This document shows positions 41,298 to 55,200 of a stretch of DNA of 64,000 bases, piece after piece (position 1 is the first letter of the stretch; each line of letters begins with the position of its first letter). The notes below the pieces were generated by a model, which was not told the DNA's origin, made no database searches, and saw only the letters and a list, made by a program, of their open reading frames with translations. Source of the stretch: Tubiluchus corallicola. Taxonomy: Eukaryota; Priapulida; Priapulimorpha; Priapulimorphida; Tubiluchidae. Both the position numbers and the translations under genes were made by a program. The stretch is taken from the NCBI GenBank assembly GCA_030141605.1, contig JAQGDQ010000043.1, positions 761,501-825,500 on the forward strand, written 5' to 3'.

Positions 41298-42343
41298 TCT
41301 AAAAATTTATTACAAATTGTTTTGGCCGTTTTAAATGCTACAAAATTTAGTTGCTACATTAATTGTTGAACATTTAGGTTTGAGTGAAGTCAATATTGTG
41401 CAGTCCACTATGTAGAGCTGTGTCAGAGCGTTCATTACACGTTTGCACAGCTGATCTAAAAGTTTTTTGTTGATTACAGTAATTGTAAAATTGCTGTATT
41501 TGAAGAATCATTCTTAGTAAATTCTGTATTGAATGGGCAATACAAGTATTATTATTTAGTTTGACATCTTATACCGTATTCATAACTGCATACATGGTAC
41601 ATTTATTGTATAAAATCCTAGATTCAATTTTTACCCATGTTATAATGCAATTATTTTGTTAATAGCATCTTGCAGCACATAGATAAAACAACAGAAATGT
41701 ATCAGCTTTTTACTAACTAATACAACTGTTATTTTATACCATGTAGAGAAAGTGCAAAGTTTACTTTTTAGGACTATGAAAACTACTGCAAACTCTTTGC
41801 TTTTAGGTCGTTGACTTGTACAGCTGTCAGTGCATAATAAGAGTGTAAAACAACAAACACAAAGCAAGACATTATCACTCTTCAAAAAATTTTAAGTGGT
41901 GTGATATACACACGTCTGCTGTATAACCAAACACGTGAATGTAACTCATTATTATGATATTTGATGTAATGCCAAATGCTTTACGCACAATGTTTTAATT
42001 ATTATTTAATGGAATTTTTATTTTGTCTTTTATCAAATGGTTCAGTGAACTGGTGCTGATGTCAAAGTTTATTCTATATGAGAATTGTGTTGGTTACTGA
42101 TGTTGTATGTCTTCATTTAACCTGATTTGTCTAATGTACCATTTCTTTATGCATTATTTGCCTGATGATGCCAGTATTATATGTATTTAATTCATTTTAT
42201 TGTATCACATACATATTTATTATTATTTAGCAAAATTATAGCACCAGTGTGGTTAAAAGTCAAAAAGACACGATCATAATTATGATTTACATAACCCTTT
42301 GACTACTCTGTTCATACTATTGATGGTATTGACTCTTTATTGT

Positions 42344-42349
42344 AATAAA
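42344..42349 (+). terminator. Candidate poly(A) signal of the TMEM53-like gene
   Basis: AATAAA within TGTAATAAAG lies about 1.5 kb after the stop codon, with GT-rich sequence following. If used, the 3' UTR would contain the small repeat at 41178. Other weaker hexamers occur, so the choice is uncertain. Confidence 0.35.
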
Positions 42350-43210
42350 GTCATGGTAGCTGGAATACGGTTTTAGTTTTTTCGATTACTGTAAGATTAC
42401 GCCGATAAAAATGGCTAAAATTTGTAATATAATTGCTAGAGATATGAAAATAATTAGTGAAAATTATTAAACACTATAAATAGTAGACAGTTATGAAATG
42501 ATAAAGTTTATTATGATGTTGCAGCATATGTCCTGGAATGTTTCGTCATTAAGAACCAATATACAAATCTGTTACTTCACTAAGAAACTATGAAGACAGC
42601 CTATGAAACTATTACCTATAATTAGTTAATGAACGTACTGTAGAAAATAAAGTGCCCACTTAACAACAACATTTGGCTTCACAGTTAACACAGGTATATT
42701 TCTACATATGCATGATTAATTTATGAATCATATTGAACCATCAAACAATAAATAAAATTTACACCTGCATAACAGTGTGTATAATTAAAATTTGCATAAA
42801 CAAAAATAGATACACGAGAATAATCACAAGTTACAATCCAGGCAGTGCACATGAGTTTTTATGCAAATACTGACTGAAAAACCATTAAATAACAAGGGCT
42901 CACAAGATCTTTGCAGCATGGGCAGGCTTTTTATAAACATGATCACTGTCATCATCATCATCATCAACAAGAGTGATAAAACAGCAGCCTATTTGCATCA
43001 ACACTGCTAATTAAATTTTAATAATTAGCTTACATTTGAAAGCAAAACAACCTGCAAAAAACATTTTGCACATAATCGAGGTTAAACTAACAGCAATATA
43101 ATAAACCATGTTAAAGGTGATTAATAAAATCAGGCATTTAAGCATAAACGAATTTATTTATAAAATGTCCACATAAATTCCAGAATGTTTTAACCCTGTC
43201 TGCGGGCCAC

Positions 43211-43584
43211 TGTCGGCTGTCTTTATAACTGACAGAAATACAAAATGTGATGTATTACAATGATTTTTGTAAACTCGTATTTGCTCAAAATCATAGGTAT
43301 CGCATTACATACTTTTACTAAAAACTCATACAAAATACAAATTAGAATATTTTCTTGTAAACTCAAATCTCAAAAAGCTATCATAGTACCTTGTTACACA
43401 TTTTCACCAAAAACTGACATTTCGTCTTAATTTAGATGAATGAGGTACCATGATAGATTTGTGAGCAAATCTGACTACGATTTGGTTTCTGGTGAAAATG
43501 TGAAACGAGGTACTATGATAATTTATGAGCATCAATGAGTTAACAAAATACTGTATTGTACAGTCGTTTTAAAGACAGCCGACA
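43211..43584. mobile_element. 374 bp element with long inverted terminal repeats
   Basis: The left end TGTCGGCTGTCTTTATAAC and the right end GTTTTAAAGACAGCCGACA are inverted. A second inverted pair lies further in: TATCATAGTACCTTGTTACA (about 43380) against TGAAACGAGGTACTATGATA (about 43500), extended by CATTTTCACCA. There is no ORF. The form is that of a non-autonomous DNA transposon, in the space between two convergent genes. Confidence 0.7.
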
Positions 43585-45711
43585 AAATAAATGTGCTTCA
43601 GGCTTCTTGTTTTATACCTTCTACCTATAGTAGTTGGGAATCAGCTAATAAGCAAAGTGCTATGAGGCTGATAATAAATGAGGATTTAATAACATCCGTT
43701 TTGAATCCAACAGTTTTCCAAGTAAAAAAGTTCTGGAAATGGGTACGCTGGAAGTGTTTTTCTTCGGAATAATGGAAATATTTTTCAAAGTGATCATAGC
43801 TTAGGTTTTTAATTTCCCAAGAGAACGCGTCCTTGTAGGACCCTGATGATGTACCACACAACTAGTTTCTTGGACATGGAGTTTAGATAATATCTGTAAA
43901 GAAATAACAGGAGCATGTGTTCAGGAAACTGGTGTATGAGGTGATGCCTATGAAATGTAAGGAGCCCCAAAACAACAATCAGCAAACAGACGATCTTACC
44001 ATTACCAAGCTGACTCCCAACAAGTCTCACTTTTCTCGAATATTAATAATAACTGGAAGTTTTGCGAGAAAACTGGCAAAAAGTGAAAAGGAAAGCTGTT
44101 TGCTTCCCGTTTTTTCCGGTGGGATTATTAAAAAATAAGCCCAAAAGAAATTATAAAGAGACCATCAGCTCAATGTATAATTACCAAAAAAGACGAAACC
44201 ACATGACTAGTAGCTACAGGGATCGGTATGCTATTTGACATATAAAGCCACATAAAGCACGTCTAATACTAAAGGATATGTTATATAATATACTGCATTT
44301 AGCTACTTGAAATCTTATTCAGACATAAAGGGGCAAAAAGCTAACTACGTGTAATGTGCACCTTGCTTCTAATAGAAAACTAATAATCCTCAATTAAAAT
44401 ATTAAGTAGTAATAAGTACATGAAAGTCAGTACATCTTTAAGACAAAAAGAAACTTCTAAGACATAAATAAACACTGGTTTCGCATTAATCATATAAATT
44501 TGTACAAAACATATGACCAATTCATGTTACTACAACTCCAAAAATAACACATTCACATACACTTTAAGTACGTAAAACAACGTTAAACTTTATAATACAT
44601 AGTTGTTATAATTGTTGATATAGTTGTTGCGATTTCAACATAGCACTTTTATGTACATCAGAACTACAGGGCTTATAATTAGGCCAGTTATTTGTACCAA
44701 TATCCTACAAACACAACCATAATACACAATAATAAAAGTGTAAATAATACAAGTACTTATGTTAGGTAGTGCAAAATCGCTGAATACCTATAAGCCGTAT
44801 ACGGTGATTCCTCGTAAAACTGACTGATCTTCTTGGGTTTATTGCTAACAACTGTTTTACTTCGGTGTACAGAACAAATTCTCTATATAGACACAATGGA
44901 AGGCAATAATGATACATCACATAGACAGAATTGAATATAATATATGAAACGTCAGAATATATGCGACAAACTTTAAATTTACAATTTACTATGATAATAA
45001 GCCACCAGCAAGAGTCACCAGATTATAATTTAGTAGGTAAACATCTAAATTTAAATCAACAATGGAGAAATAAAATATATGAAACAATTTACATGCAACA
45101 TTTACAATTTAACAATAAAATTAACTCACCAATAATTATGCATAACTACATAAAGTGGCCATCTGTTTACACATGCATAATATTGCCGACTAGATCAGCA
45201 TATTTAATCACCTAGTTTTTGTAACAACTATTTACATGGATTGAATGATTGTCGATGGGCTTATTCAAAGATAAACAATGAATTTACGCTACCACGGTAT
45301 TACGATATTGTCAAGATAATATTTACAATAGCCATGGTAGTACAATATTGCCAAAGTACCGTCTAAATATATATTATTATTCCAAATCTGAATGAGAGAA
45401 ATTTCCTATTTTGCATTAAAATGAACAGATGAATCTCAGTAATACAATTTTCATGGAATATTTTTTCCTATGAAACATGTTTTATACTTTCCAACATTTG
45501 CATATTTACTAAGTTTATTAAATTGTGCTTGACTTTACTAAATTGTAGCTACCTTTAAAATTCTGCTTTTGTATGTGTTTATGAAACAATAATGTAAGCA
45601 AAAGTGACACTTAAGCAATTGCCCAGTCGACACATCTATACAGACATATTTGTGATGAAGTTGCTACTACCCTACAAAGTGAAATCAGATTTAATAATCA
45701 GCTAATAAATA

Positions 45712-46081
45712 TAACCTTTTTCACAGTTCCAGCAATTGATGATGATCGCAAAAAGATCTAAGGTTAAGTGAACTAGAGAACACATTTGTGTATACTTGAC
45801 AATGTCTCGCAGCCCAAGCCATTGCAATACTAACAGTTTTAACAGCCAGCCAGTACCTTACGTACTTCATTTTTCTAGTTCCTAAACAAGATGCACACAG
45901 ACCAATGCATAATTATGTAAGGTCCATGTAAAACAACTGAAGTTACTAAATTGATGCGGCAGAAGGTTTTGCTTTATCCACAGGTCACGTGATAGTTGTA
46001 GTTAAGACGTGTTGCTGAGGTTCACTTAACCCTTGACCTATGAACAGCATGTGCATATAGCAAAAATGTGAAAAGGCTTAT
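45712..46081 (+). mobile_element. Dispersed inverted-repeat element, copy 1
   Basis: This is a 370 bp segment that reappears inverted at 57361-57761. Shared blocks include GATGATGATCGCAAAAAG, ATTTGTGTA.ACTTGACAATG, TGATGCGGCAGA, CCACAGGTCA.GTG and AGACGTGTTGCTG. Its own ends are inverted copies: GGTTAAGTGAAC inside the left end and GTTCACTTAAC inside the right, with CCTTTT/AAAAGG at the tips. The family is a non-coding DNA transposon. This copy sits just downstream of the BLTP3 stop codon and may be transcribed in its 3' UTR. Confidence 0.8.
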
Positions 46082-46209
46082 CGGTGGAATTTGCAATAAC
46101 TGTAGAATCTGTTTCTTTCTAAGTATCATATTGAGGGTTAAAGACTGAATCATATTATTGAGATTCAACTGCACAATGCCAGTTTATCAATTTATTAAGT
46201 TGGTATATG

Positions 46210-49200
46210 TTATTTCTTGTAGCGATCACCTTGTTGTTGGAATCCTCGAGAGTTTCTTTCACTCTGTAGCAATTCTTCCTGAAGTAGCTGCAATGTCTGC
46301 ATTAGCGACGACTTCTCCTTATCCATAAGATCAAGATCATCTTCACACGATAACACTTTCTGTTCTAGTCGAGCACATTCTTGACGAAGTCGAGACATTT
46401 CTTTTGTTTCCTCTTTCAGCTGACAGTTCTCCTCTAACAACCGATTCACTTTAGCGTTATTCAATGCTGACGTAGAAGTCAGGTGTTCCAGCTGATCTCG
46501 AAGTCGGCTATTTTCTTCAGACAATCCTAAAAACTTCTGCATGTCTTTCTTCAACTGTTCATTCTCACGCCGTAAGTAGTCCATGTTAGCACAATGTTCT
46601 TTAATAAGTAACTGGTATTTAATTCTATCGCTATCACGCCGCATCAAATCACTGCCAGAGCCACTATCCCGGCGAAGGTCAGTCAAACTACTCCTACGTT
46701 CCCTGTCTGTATTATTGTTAGCACCAAGCATACGATCCGGTGACAAGCGGTATTCGGGAGAAAGAATACCTTGATCGTCTCGAGTTCTTTCATCTTTCTG
46801 AACTTTTTCCTCCGGAATTTCTTCTCTAGACCTTTTGAGGAACAACTTTTCATCAACGCTGCTATCTTTCCTCTCGTCGAGATGTCCAGAAACTGCAAAC
46901 ACTCTTTCTTTAGCGGAATCAACACCATTGACGTCCACTGTCGGTTTACGAGTAATAATTGTAGGTATAGTCCCATCTGTTTGTGTTATTTTATGTTTAC
47001 ATGGAAGCTCTTGGGGGCAGATAAAGGCAACTTGAGTGGCTTTACTAACCAGCTCATGCGCTGTATTTCCTGATTCATCTGAATAAGCACAAAAAATACT
47101 TTACACACCTACTACACTTCCTAATAATATTTATATGATTCACCATTTAATAATCAGAGTTACGTTCCAATACTTTCATGGATAAAACCACAAAAATATT
47201 GTACAAACAAAATCTATATGAAATCATTTAGAGACAAGTGACTTGTTTTTTGGAAACTTTAATCTTAAAATAAACTTTAAAACATACAGAATATAAATAT
47301 CATAAAAATTAGTTAAAAATAAATTTAGCTAAGTTTTCCAAATTTTTAAATAAAATTAAAATGATAAAGTGATAAAATGGCAGCAAATGTAGTTGAAATT
47401 TGATAAAATCGAGCAACTACAAATAAGTAAAACTGTGAAATAAACAATTCACAAACAGATTATAATAATGCAATAAAAATATCTTGACAATAATTAAAAA
47501 CAGTAATATTACATTATTATTAATTAAAGTTGCCCACCATTTGTAGGTTTGAAGTGAAACACTCCCAGCAGATCTCTCATGACAACTGCTGCATCAACTC
47601 GCAGAATAATCGGGACAGGTCCAGGTGATGTTATGTTGTTTGGAGGTCTGTCGTCCTATGGATAAATGTAATTATGGCTAATTATTTGTGTACAGTAAAT
47701 CCTCTCTTAACGACACTAATACATTCCAGCAAAACATCGTTAAACAAAACCAAGACGTCCATAGAAAGCAATAAAAAAATAATTGAGTTCCAGAGGCAAA
47801 AATCAATGCTACTTTTGCCTACTTCATTCATATAAATTAAATGTTTTATGAGTTTTATTCATATTTCTACGGACTAATTTGTTTCTGCTTGCTTGAAACT
47901 ATATACCTATCATTCTCACTAATACCTAGCTAGCATTAATGTTAAGCCTTAGCTATGTAGTTAATGGTTGAAAGCTGCATAGTAAAAGCCAAGCACCAGG
48001 GAGGCCTTGAAACAGTTTCGTGTAGATATTGGTTGATATAACAATCTGTTTCACGCATAATTCCTTGCATTAACTTTGCGCCCAGGCACCCACAAATAGA
48101 TCTTGATTTATACAAGTGGCTAGTAATTAGCAATCAGTCGGGAAGCAAAAATAGAAATTATAAATATACTCTTTTATGCTATTAAGTGGATTTTAGAATA
48201 GAATAATGGAATAGGTACTGTTTAATGGTTCAAATTAGGCAAAAATATTGCTGATAAAATAAAAAATGGTTTTGAGCAAAGTAAAAGATGAAATCTGTCA
48301 ATAAATGAGAAAAGGCGTTAAAACGAAACGTCGCTAAACGGGGAGTCATTAAGTGAGAACTTGCTAATATAATTAAGATACAAATAAGATATAATTCTCA
48401 CAGTTTGTTAAATGTTTGTGAACCAGAGGATAGTACTAAACTTCCAAAAACTTTGTCTCTGATATGTCTTGAAAAGAATTTTACAAAGTAAAGTGAACAT
48501 ATTCTAATACAGCAGCTTTGTAGTTTTCATTACAAAGGATAGTACAAACCTGCAGACGAACTTTAGTATTGTGCAGCATTAACTCCATTGGTAAAGGTGG
48601 AGTGATTATCTCATCTTCAATCAAATCTATCATGCCAGTGAGACTTGACATCAGCAGCTGCAATTCCAAACCTTGTGTTGCCACCTAGAAGATAAACAAT
48701 TCATTTACGAATATAAAAAAACACTTTTTATTACCAGAATTACAATGAATAACATTTTCTATCCACTTTTCGAATTATGCACAGCCACAGTGAACAACGA
48801 ACATGATGTGAAGAACAATTTGTTATTGTTACACATGTATTTACTTATATGCTTTTTTGTTACACTTTCCATTTAAATTGATTGTTCGTAGTGAGGCTTG
48901 CATTTTAAAAACATGCTTTTTTAAAAAAAACAATCACTAAAAGAATCAGTTTTAAGGATCGCTATAAAACAATCACACATAGAACTAATTAAGAACATGT
49001 AAATAGTTGATAATAATTTCCAGCAGCGCACACACAAACTAGAACAGGAAGAAAGTTTGAATATCAAATATAACATGGGATCTGTGTTGAATATATCTTT
49101 TTACTGCTTTTTTGAAACTGCGAAAAAATTTTATGGAATGTAATTTTTTACTTAATGGCATAATTATTACAGTGTTGGCTTTCACGAACAATGAAACAAA

Positions 49201-52200
49201 GCCAGTTTACTGAAAATCTGTTAGCTCATTACAAATATCATAATATCACATAGTATCATACTGAAATATTTAGCAAGCAAAACAAAATGGTGTCGTTATA
49301 AACTTATTCATGAAATCTTGTTAAACACACAAATTATTGAATGCTGGCATAACCACTAGATAAAATCTAACACAATTCAACAAATAAATAAGCTCAAGCA
49401 AAGACAGCACCTGCAGAAATCCACGATCTTCTGCACCAGGACATAACCGTTCAGTACAAGGACCTGATATGAATCGCAACTGTGCTACAGGCTGCTGCTT
49501 TCGAAGTTTTTTAACATCAACAACGCTCTCCTCATCAGCTTCTGTTTCTACAAAACAAACAAACATTAGCAGTATATGTTTACAATAACATTGTTGATAT
49601 GTTCATGTAAACTATACCTATATATACAAAATATAAGATAGCCGTATGGCAAAACTGTAAGTGAGTCTATTCACAGATTAGTTTCAAATTCTACAACAAA
49701 TCTGGAGCACATCCTTCTGGAAATACGTGGTTAGCAGTATGGATAATCACACACACATGCAGAAGAAATATGACGTAATACAAAAAGGCAAGCTAATTAC
49801 AGACAGTGCTACATAAGACAGCTGTTACATAAAAAATGAACTTTCATTTTTTTAGTTTAAAGCAATTATGGACCAACGCTTGCAGAAGCACATTTAAATG
49901 CTATTACATTGATATAATTTATCACTATCACTATTACTGTAACTGAATTTGGAGTGAAAATCTTCATAGTTGATGTTTCCCCACTCGTGCGACTTTATCT
50001 CGCTACACTGCAGCTTCAGCTTCAGGTCTTTTTTCTGTGTCTCCACGGCAACCTCAATGTTATTCAATGTCCATGATATCACAGACATCTGAAAAGTAGG
50101 CAATGTAATAATAATACAATGCATGAAGTGGCACACAATGGACTAAGTAGTCTTGACAAAATATAAGTGATAAAATTTTGAGCAATTCAAACCAATGCAA
50201 AAAAACTGTGGCCAGTAATCATAATAGAGTTATCATTAAACCAGATTTTAATTGCAATTAATCATTCTAGAAATATGCCAATACTATTTTACAATACCAA
50301 CATTGCTTTAGCAGTAGATAATGCTTATACATGTAATAGTCCTCTTTAGCGGCGCAGCTACATTTCGAGATACATCGATGCAAACATTAAAAGGACCACC
50401 AGCAAAGGATCGCCTTTTGCATTTTAAAAGTTTTACACCAATATATCTTAAATTTGATGCAAATGCTGATAGCAACTGTGTTAAAAAATTTGTCCAGTAA
50501 TATATAAATGTTGTAAAATACTTGCCCCCCAATAACACAAACATTTACAAAATATCGTATAATGTACTCATTTTAGAATGTGCATATACCAGTCATTTAT
50601 GAAAAAAATATTAACTGTCAATTAAAAAAATGGAAACACCAGTGTATAAATTTCTCCGTTTGAACAAAAAATCAGAAACATTTTTACTGTAAAAACGTCA
50701 GTGCAGCATGCACAAAAGCTGTGTAAAACAGACAAGATTTTCATAGAAAAACAAGTTTTGATCTTTATTTCTGCTGCAGGTGCTTACATTAAGCAAGTGA
50801 CAACAAATATGAAGTATATGAGCATCTTGGCTATTCTGATATTCCCAATTAACTGCTACCATTTGCTATTTAATCAAAAATACCAAAAATCTAAATTAAA
50901 CTTGTTTGTCAAGGCAAGAAGACACATGGAACATAAATCATACCCAGTATTTTCACCATGAGGTGATAACAAGAAACATTTTACTTTCACTGAAACATTT
51001 AAGAAAACTGAATGGCAAGGTAAACAAATTCTACCCAAGTACAAATTTAGACCACTTGAGTTTTCAAATGTATGTTTAACTGATTCTTAGCCCAGTAACC
51101 ACGTATAGAATAAAAACCGTGAAAATGTACAATGCAGTGTATTAAAGTCATTTTACGCAAAAATACTTTTAGCCTTCATCAGCGACTTTTAAATTCAAGT
51201 AATGAAGTCATACACAGTTTTATTCTTAATAATGGTGTCATTTTAACTTCGAATATTTTTGCCCACTGGGAATATACACTTACTAACCATTTTTACATAT
51301 TTAGCTTACTAATTCTCTGTTTTTTTTTGTGTAAATATTTATTTTATTTGTCTTGCAGTAATATTTTTAATTGTGATTTTTAACAAAGCTTTGTTTATTG
51401 TTATATGGTACCTTTTATGTACTGAAATAAACAAAATAAATAAATAATAAATAATTAACCCCTCCATAAAAACCCAAATGCTTTAAGTGATTCTTGGTTA
51501 GCTATCCTATATTTTGTGACACCATGTATTTTGATTTTAGTCCTTTGTTGGGTAAATATTTGTCTGGGGGCATTTGTCACAAAGTTGACCAGTAGTGCTT
51601 TGATTGGCTGTTCCTTGACCAATAGTTCTCTGATCCATAACCGATTTTAAATATGATTAACTAACTTACCCAGTCCTTCTTTGCTCTAAGTTTAGCACTA
51701 CTAGTTTCACTTGCATCATCTGGCACCAAACTATCAGCTATTGAGGGACACTTGTTCCCCGGTTTGATTGCAAATATACCATCATCATGGCGACTCGTTT
51801 CCATAGCAACCATGACAAACTGGTCGCTATCATCATCAGACAGATCACTGTGCTGCAAATACATAACAAAAATAAATACTTTGATTTAAAGCAAATATTA
51901 ATGGCTAGAGTCTAGCGGGAACCTAAATGCAGGATAGGCTTTAAGATTACAAGAAAGTGAAAAGAGAAACAAACTTTCAACAGGTGAAACATTTTCAAGC
52001 AGCTGATGACTGAAATGTTGATTATCATTATACTCGAAAATGAAATGTGCAACTGTGCATGCTGATTAGAAAATTAGGTGAAACAAATAATGACTGACAA
52101 ATGTTAATTAACTAGTATAACATAAAACAAAATATAATACATAGCTTTGACAGCAGCAGTTTTTTACCAAATGTTTTCCTATATTTTTGAGTAAAGGAGC

Positions 52201-55200
52201 TACTCACCATAGAGAGTGTCTCTTCGTCACCTAAGGACGATGTTCCGTCAGCATCCAGAAGGTTTGAGGTACTCAACGCCATTCGATCTTTGAGGCTACT
52301 GAAGCCCTTCGACAACGAGTCAAGGTTCGTTAAACTAAACCCCTTGCCTTTCCGACTTCCCAAATCTCCCCCGATCACATCTTTACTGTACGTTACTGTT
52401 TTACCGTCTTGACCACTAGGAGAGCCACGTCTGTCAGGAAGCATTATGGATGGAGCCTTAAGTGAAGAAGTGGGCCCCGATTGCACAGGATTAGAAATCT
52501 GTAAATAAAATTTCATTATTTATCTTAGCATTTTAATTTTAGTTCATTGGTAGTATCAGCAAATTTCAATATCTGTTATATGTGCACACAACAGTTTTCT
52601 TGCAAAAATTCTTGCAGTAATACAGATAATCATTCAGCTACCAAGCAGAAACAGCAAAACTGATAAACATTTTCTATATTATAATTGAAAAGCTACATTC
52701 ATTGTTCACATTTTGGTGTTTTGATGTATCATGTGTTATATTTATCTTTTTTTAACTAATCTTATTTATTTAACCTATTCTGTTATTTAGTGACTAATCT
52801 TTGTACATAATTTTATTGTACATGCATATAAACAAATAGTAATTATAATGCTGCTTTACATAAAAAAGTACTTTCATATTAAGAATTTTGATACATATTC
52901 ATTCAAACAAATAATAAGTTTTCTATTGCAATGTCCCATAAAAAGAACGGAAGCGTACTAGTTTACTACATTTTCTCTGAATATGATCCTAAGCAGCAGC
53001 TAACTACAAAAACAGTGAAACTTCAGCATAAAGATGCTAATGGTAACGATGCATATCGATATATATCAATTATCGTATCGATAGGAAAAGTTTGTTTTTA
53101 TCATTATCGTATCGATTTTATTCTAGAAATATTGTTATCATATCAACTTTGGCACGTATAGTTGCTTATCGCTTACCTTTATAAAATTGCTTCACTTAGC
53201 TTTTCTATTTATTTACTGTAACTGTGCAAAAAGTGGATAAAAAGAATTATTTAAAATTATTCCAAATCATGTTTTGTACTTTTGCCTGGCAATAGCAGTT
53301 ATCTTCATTCTGAATCATGCAGACAAAGTATAGAGAACCCTTGATACACTTTGATACTGATGCACGAATATCACATACACTACACCGTATTTTTAGTGCC
53401 ACTTTCCTGGTCATATGCAGCTCACATAAATAAATATTTTCATCGTAGTAATATGTTTAACTGTCACAGCTTAATTATTTATGAATAATTATGACAAACA
53501 AATTTGTCTTATACAACTAGCAACCATTTAAACACTGAACACTCAGAAGCACTTAATACTTTTAATTTTTAATGATATTTTTTCTGTTGTTGCATAAATT
53601 GTCTAACTTCAGTGTCGTATTTATCGTTTGAAATAATTCACCATATCGCATCGTATCACTTAAAAAATGGTTTATCATTTTCGTATCATTGGAAAAAAGT
53701 ACCATATCTTATTGCCATCGAATCGCCAAATTTGTATATTTTAACATCCCTACTTTAAAGTATTCTACTTGGTAACAGGTGTTGATTGATGTACCTGTTC
53801 ATGCATACTGTGAGCAGGTGATGGCACAGCACCCATGTACGATAAAATACTATGTGCAGGTGATGGTGCACTGTGAGCTGGAGAGATCATGCTAGGGACA
53901 GTAGATGATATCACAGTACTTTCCTCAATACCAAAACTTAATCCGACAGGTTGAAACATAGCAGCGTTTGCTAACTCAAACCTGAAACAAATTAAAATTC
54001 ATCATAAATTCAAGTAACATTTTTAAACAACAAGCAGCTTTTATGGCCATAAGTGTTTTTATTTTAATATCTACTTTCTTATAGGTAATGAGGAACCACA
54101 GTATGGACATCAGGAATATAGTAGCCAGAAAAATAAGTGGTTTAACTATGAATTTTATATTAATTTGAATCCATCTTTCTTTATAAATGAATTCCTTTCC
54201 CAACAATGCTAAGCATATGTAAACATGCATTTTTCATGAATAAGATAATGTCCTGCTTTTTAATCACAACCAAAATTGGTCAGGTTAGGGGAAAAAGGTA
54301 AACTAATGGATTTAATTTAAAATTTAGAAACGTGATGATACCAAAATTTAAGCTACAGTATGAGTAAGCATATTTAATTTAATTCTATGTGTATTTACTG
54401 CTTAATAACTTTTAAAGTAAATTTAAACTTTAAAAAACTTAAATGATTGGTTAAACGTTAGCTTGTGTAATGTGCAAATAGTCAAGGTACATTTGCTAGG
54501 TAAAATAAATGTGCTAATCACAATTGTAATTAAAGGCTTGTCGTACAAATGTTAAGTTAACTCATAAATTTGTAGCCTTAGCGCTCTATACTGTACAGCA
54601 CAATATTCAGAAAGTAAAGCTTTACACTTGTTATATTAAACACATTTTTAAACCATTTTATTATTCGGATAATAATCCATTTTTTAAACTTAAAACTAAA
54701 TTTTGGCAATAATTCTTAGGACAAAAGTAGTACAAATTATATAGAAAATTTTTATTTTTTTAACCCTGTTTGTAATTCAGATTAGTAACAATATATTTGT
54801 CTTAAAATTAGCCACTTCTTTAGAGTAACATTTTATTAAGAGCAAAATTATATCATAGATATCAGCTTTCCAGATATGTCTCCTTATTGACACGACAGTC
54901 TCAGTGTAATAAATTGTTAATATTTATTTGTATTTTTCAAATATCAATCAACATATAAACTGCAAAATTACTAATGTGCAACAGAAAGAAGAAAAATAAA
55001 AAACCATTAAAAGTAGATGACATAAAGTTAGAACATAGATTTCAGAAATTACAAAGCTTAGAAGAAGAACAAGAAGACAAACTAAAACAACACTGTGCAT
55101 TACAACACACAATTACTGCCAATGCAGCAGACTAATACACTTACGGAACTGCTGACCTCGATATGATGGTTTCGTGACCCTCTGCTAATGACTCGCTGGT

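Larger units (their letters stand above)
42366..46209. other. Non-coding interval between convergent TMEM53-like and BLTP3 genes
   Basis: About 3.8 kb of AT-rich sequence. It includes a (CAT)n run near 42950 and two inverted-repeat elements (43211-43584 and 45712-46081), and presumably holds the BLTP3 3' UTR next to 46209. No coding sequence was supported. Confidence 0.55.

Noticed and set aside
52931-53161. Open frame considered as a gene in a BLTP3 intron
   Set aside because: It resembles only the first part of a BED finger and then runs into ATCGTATCG repeats, so it is a transposon relic.
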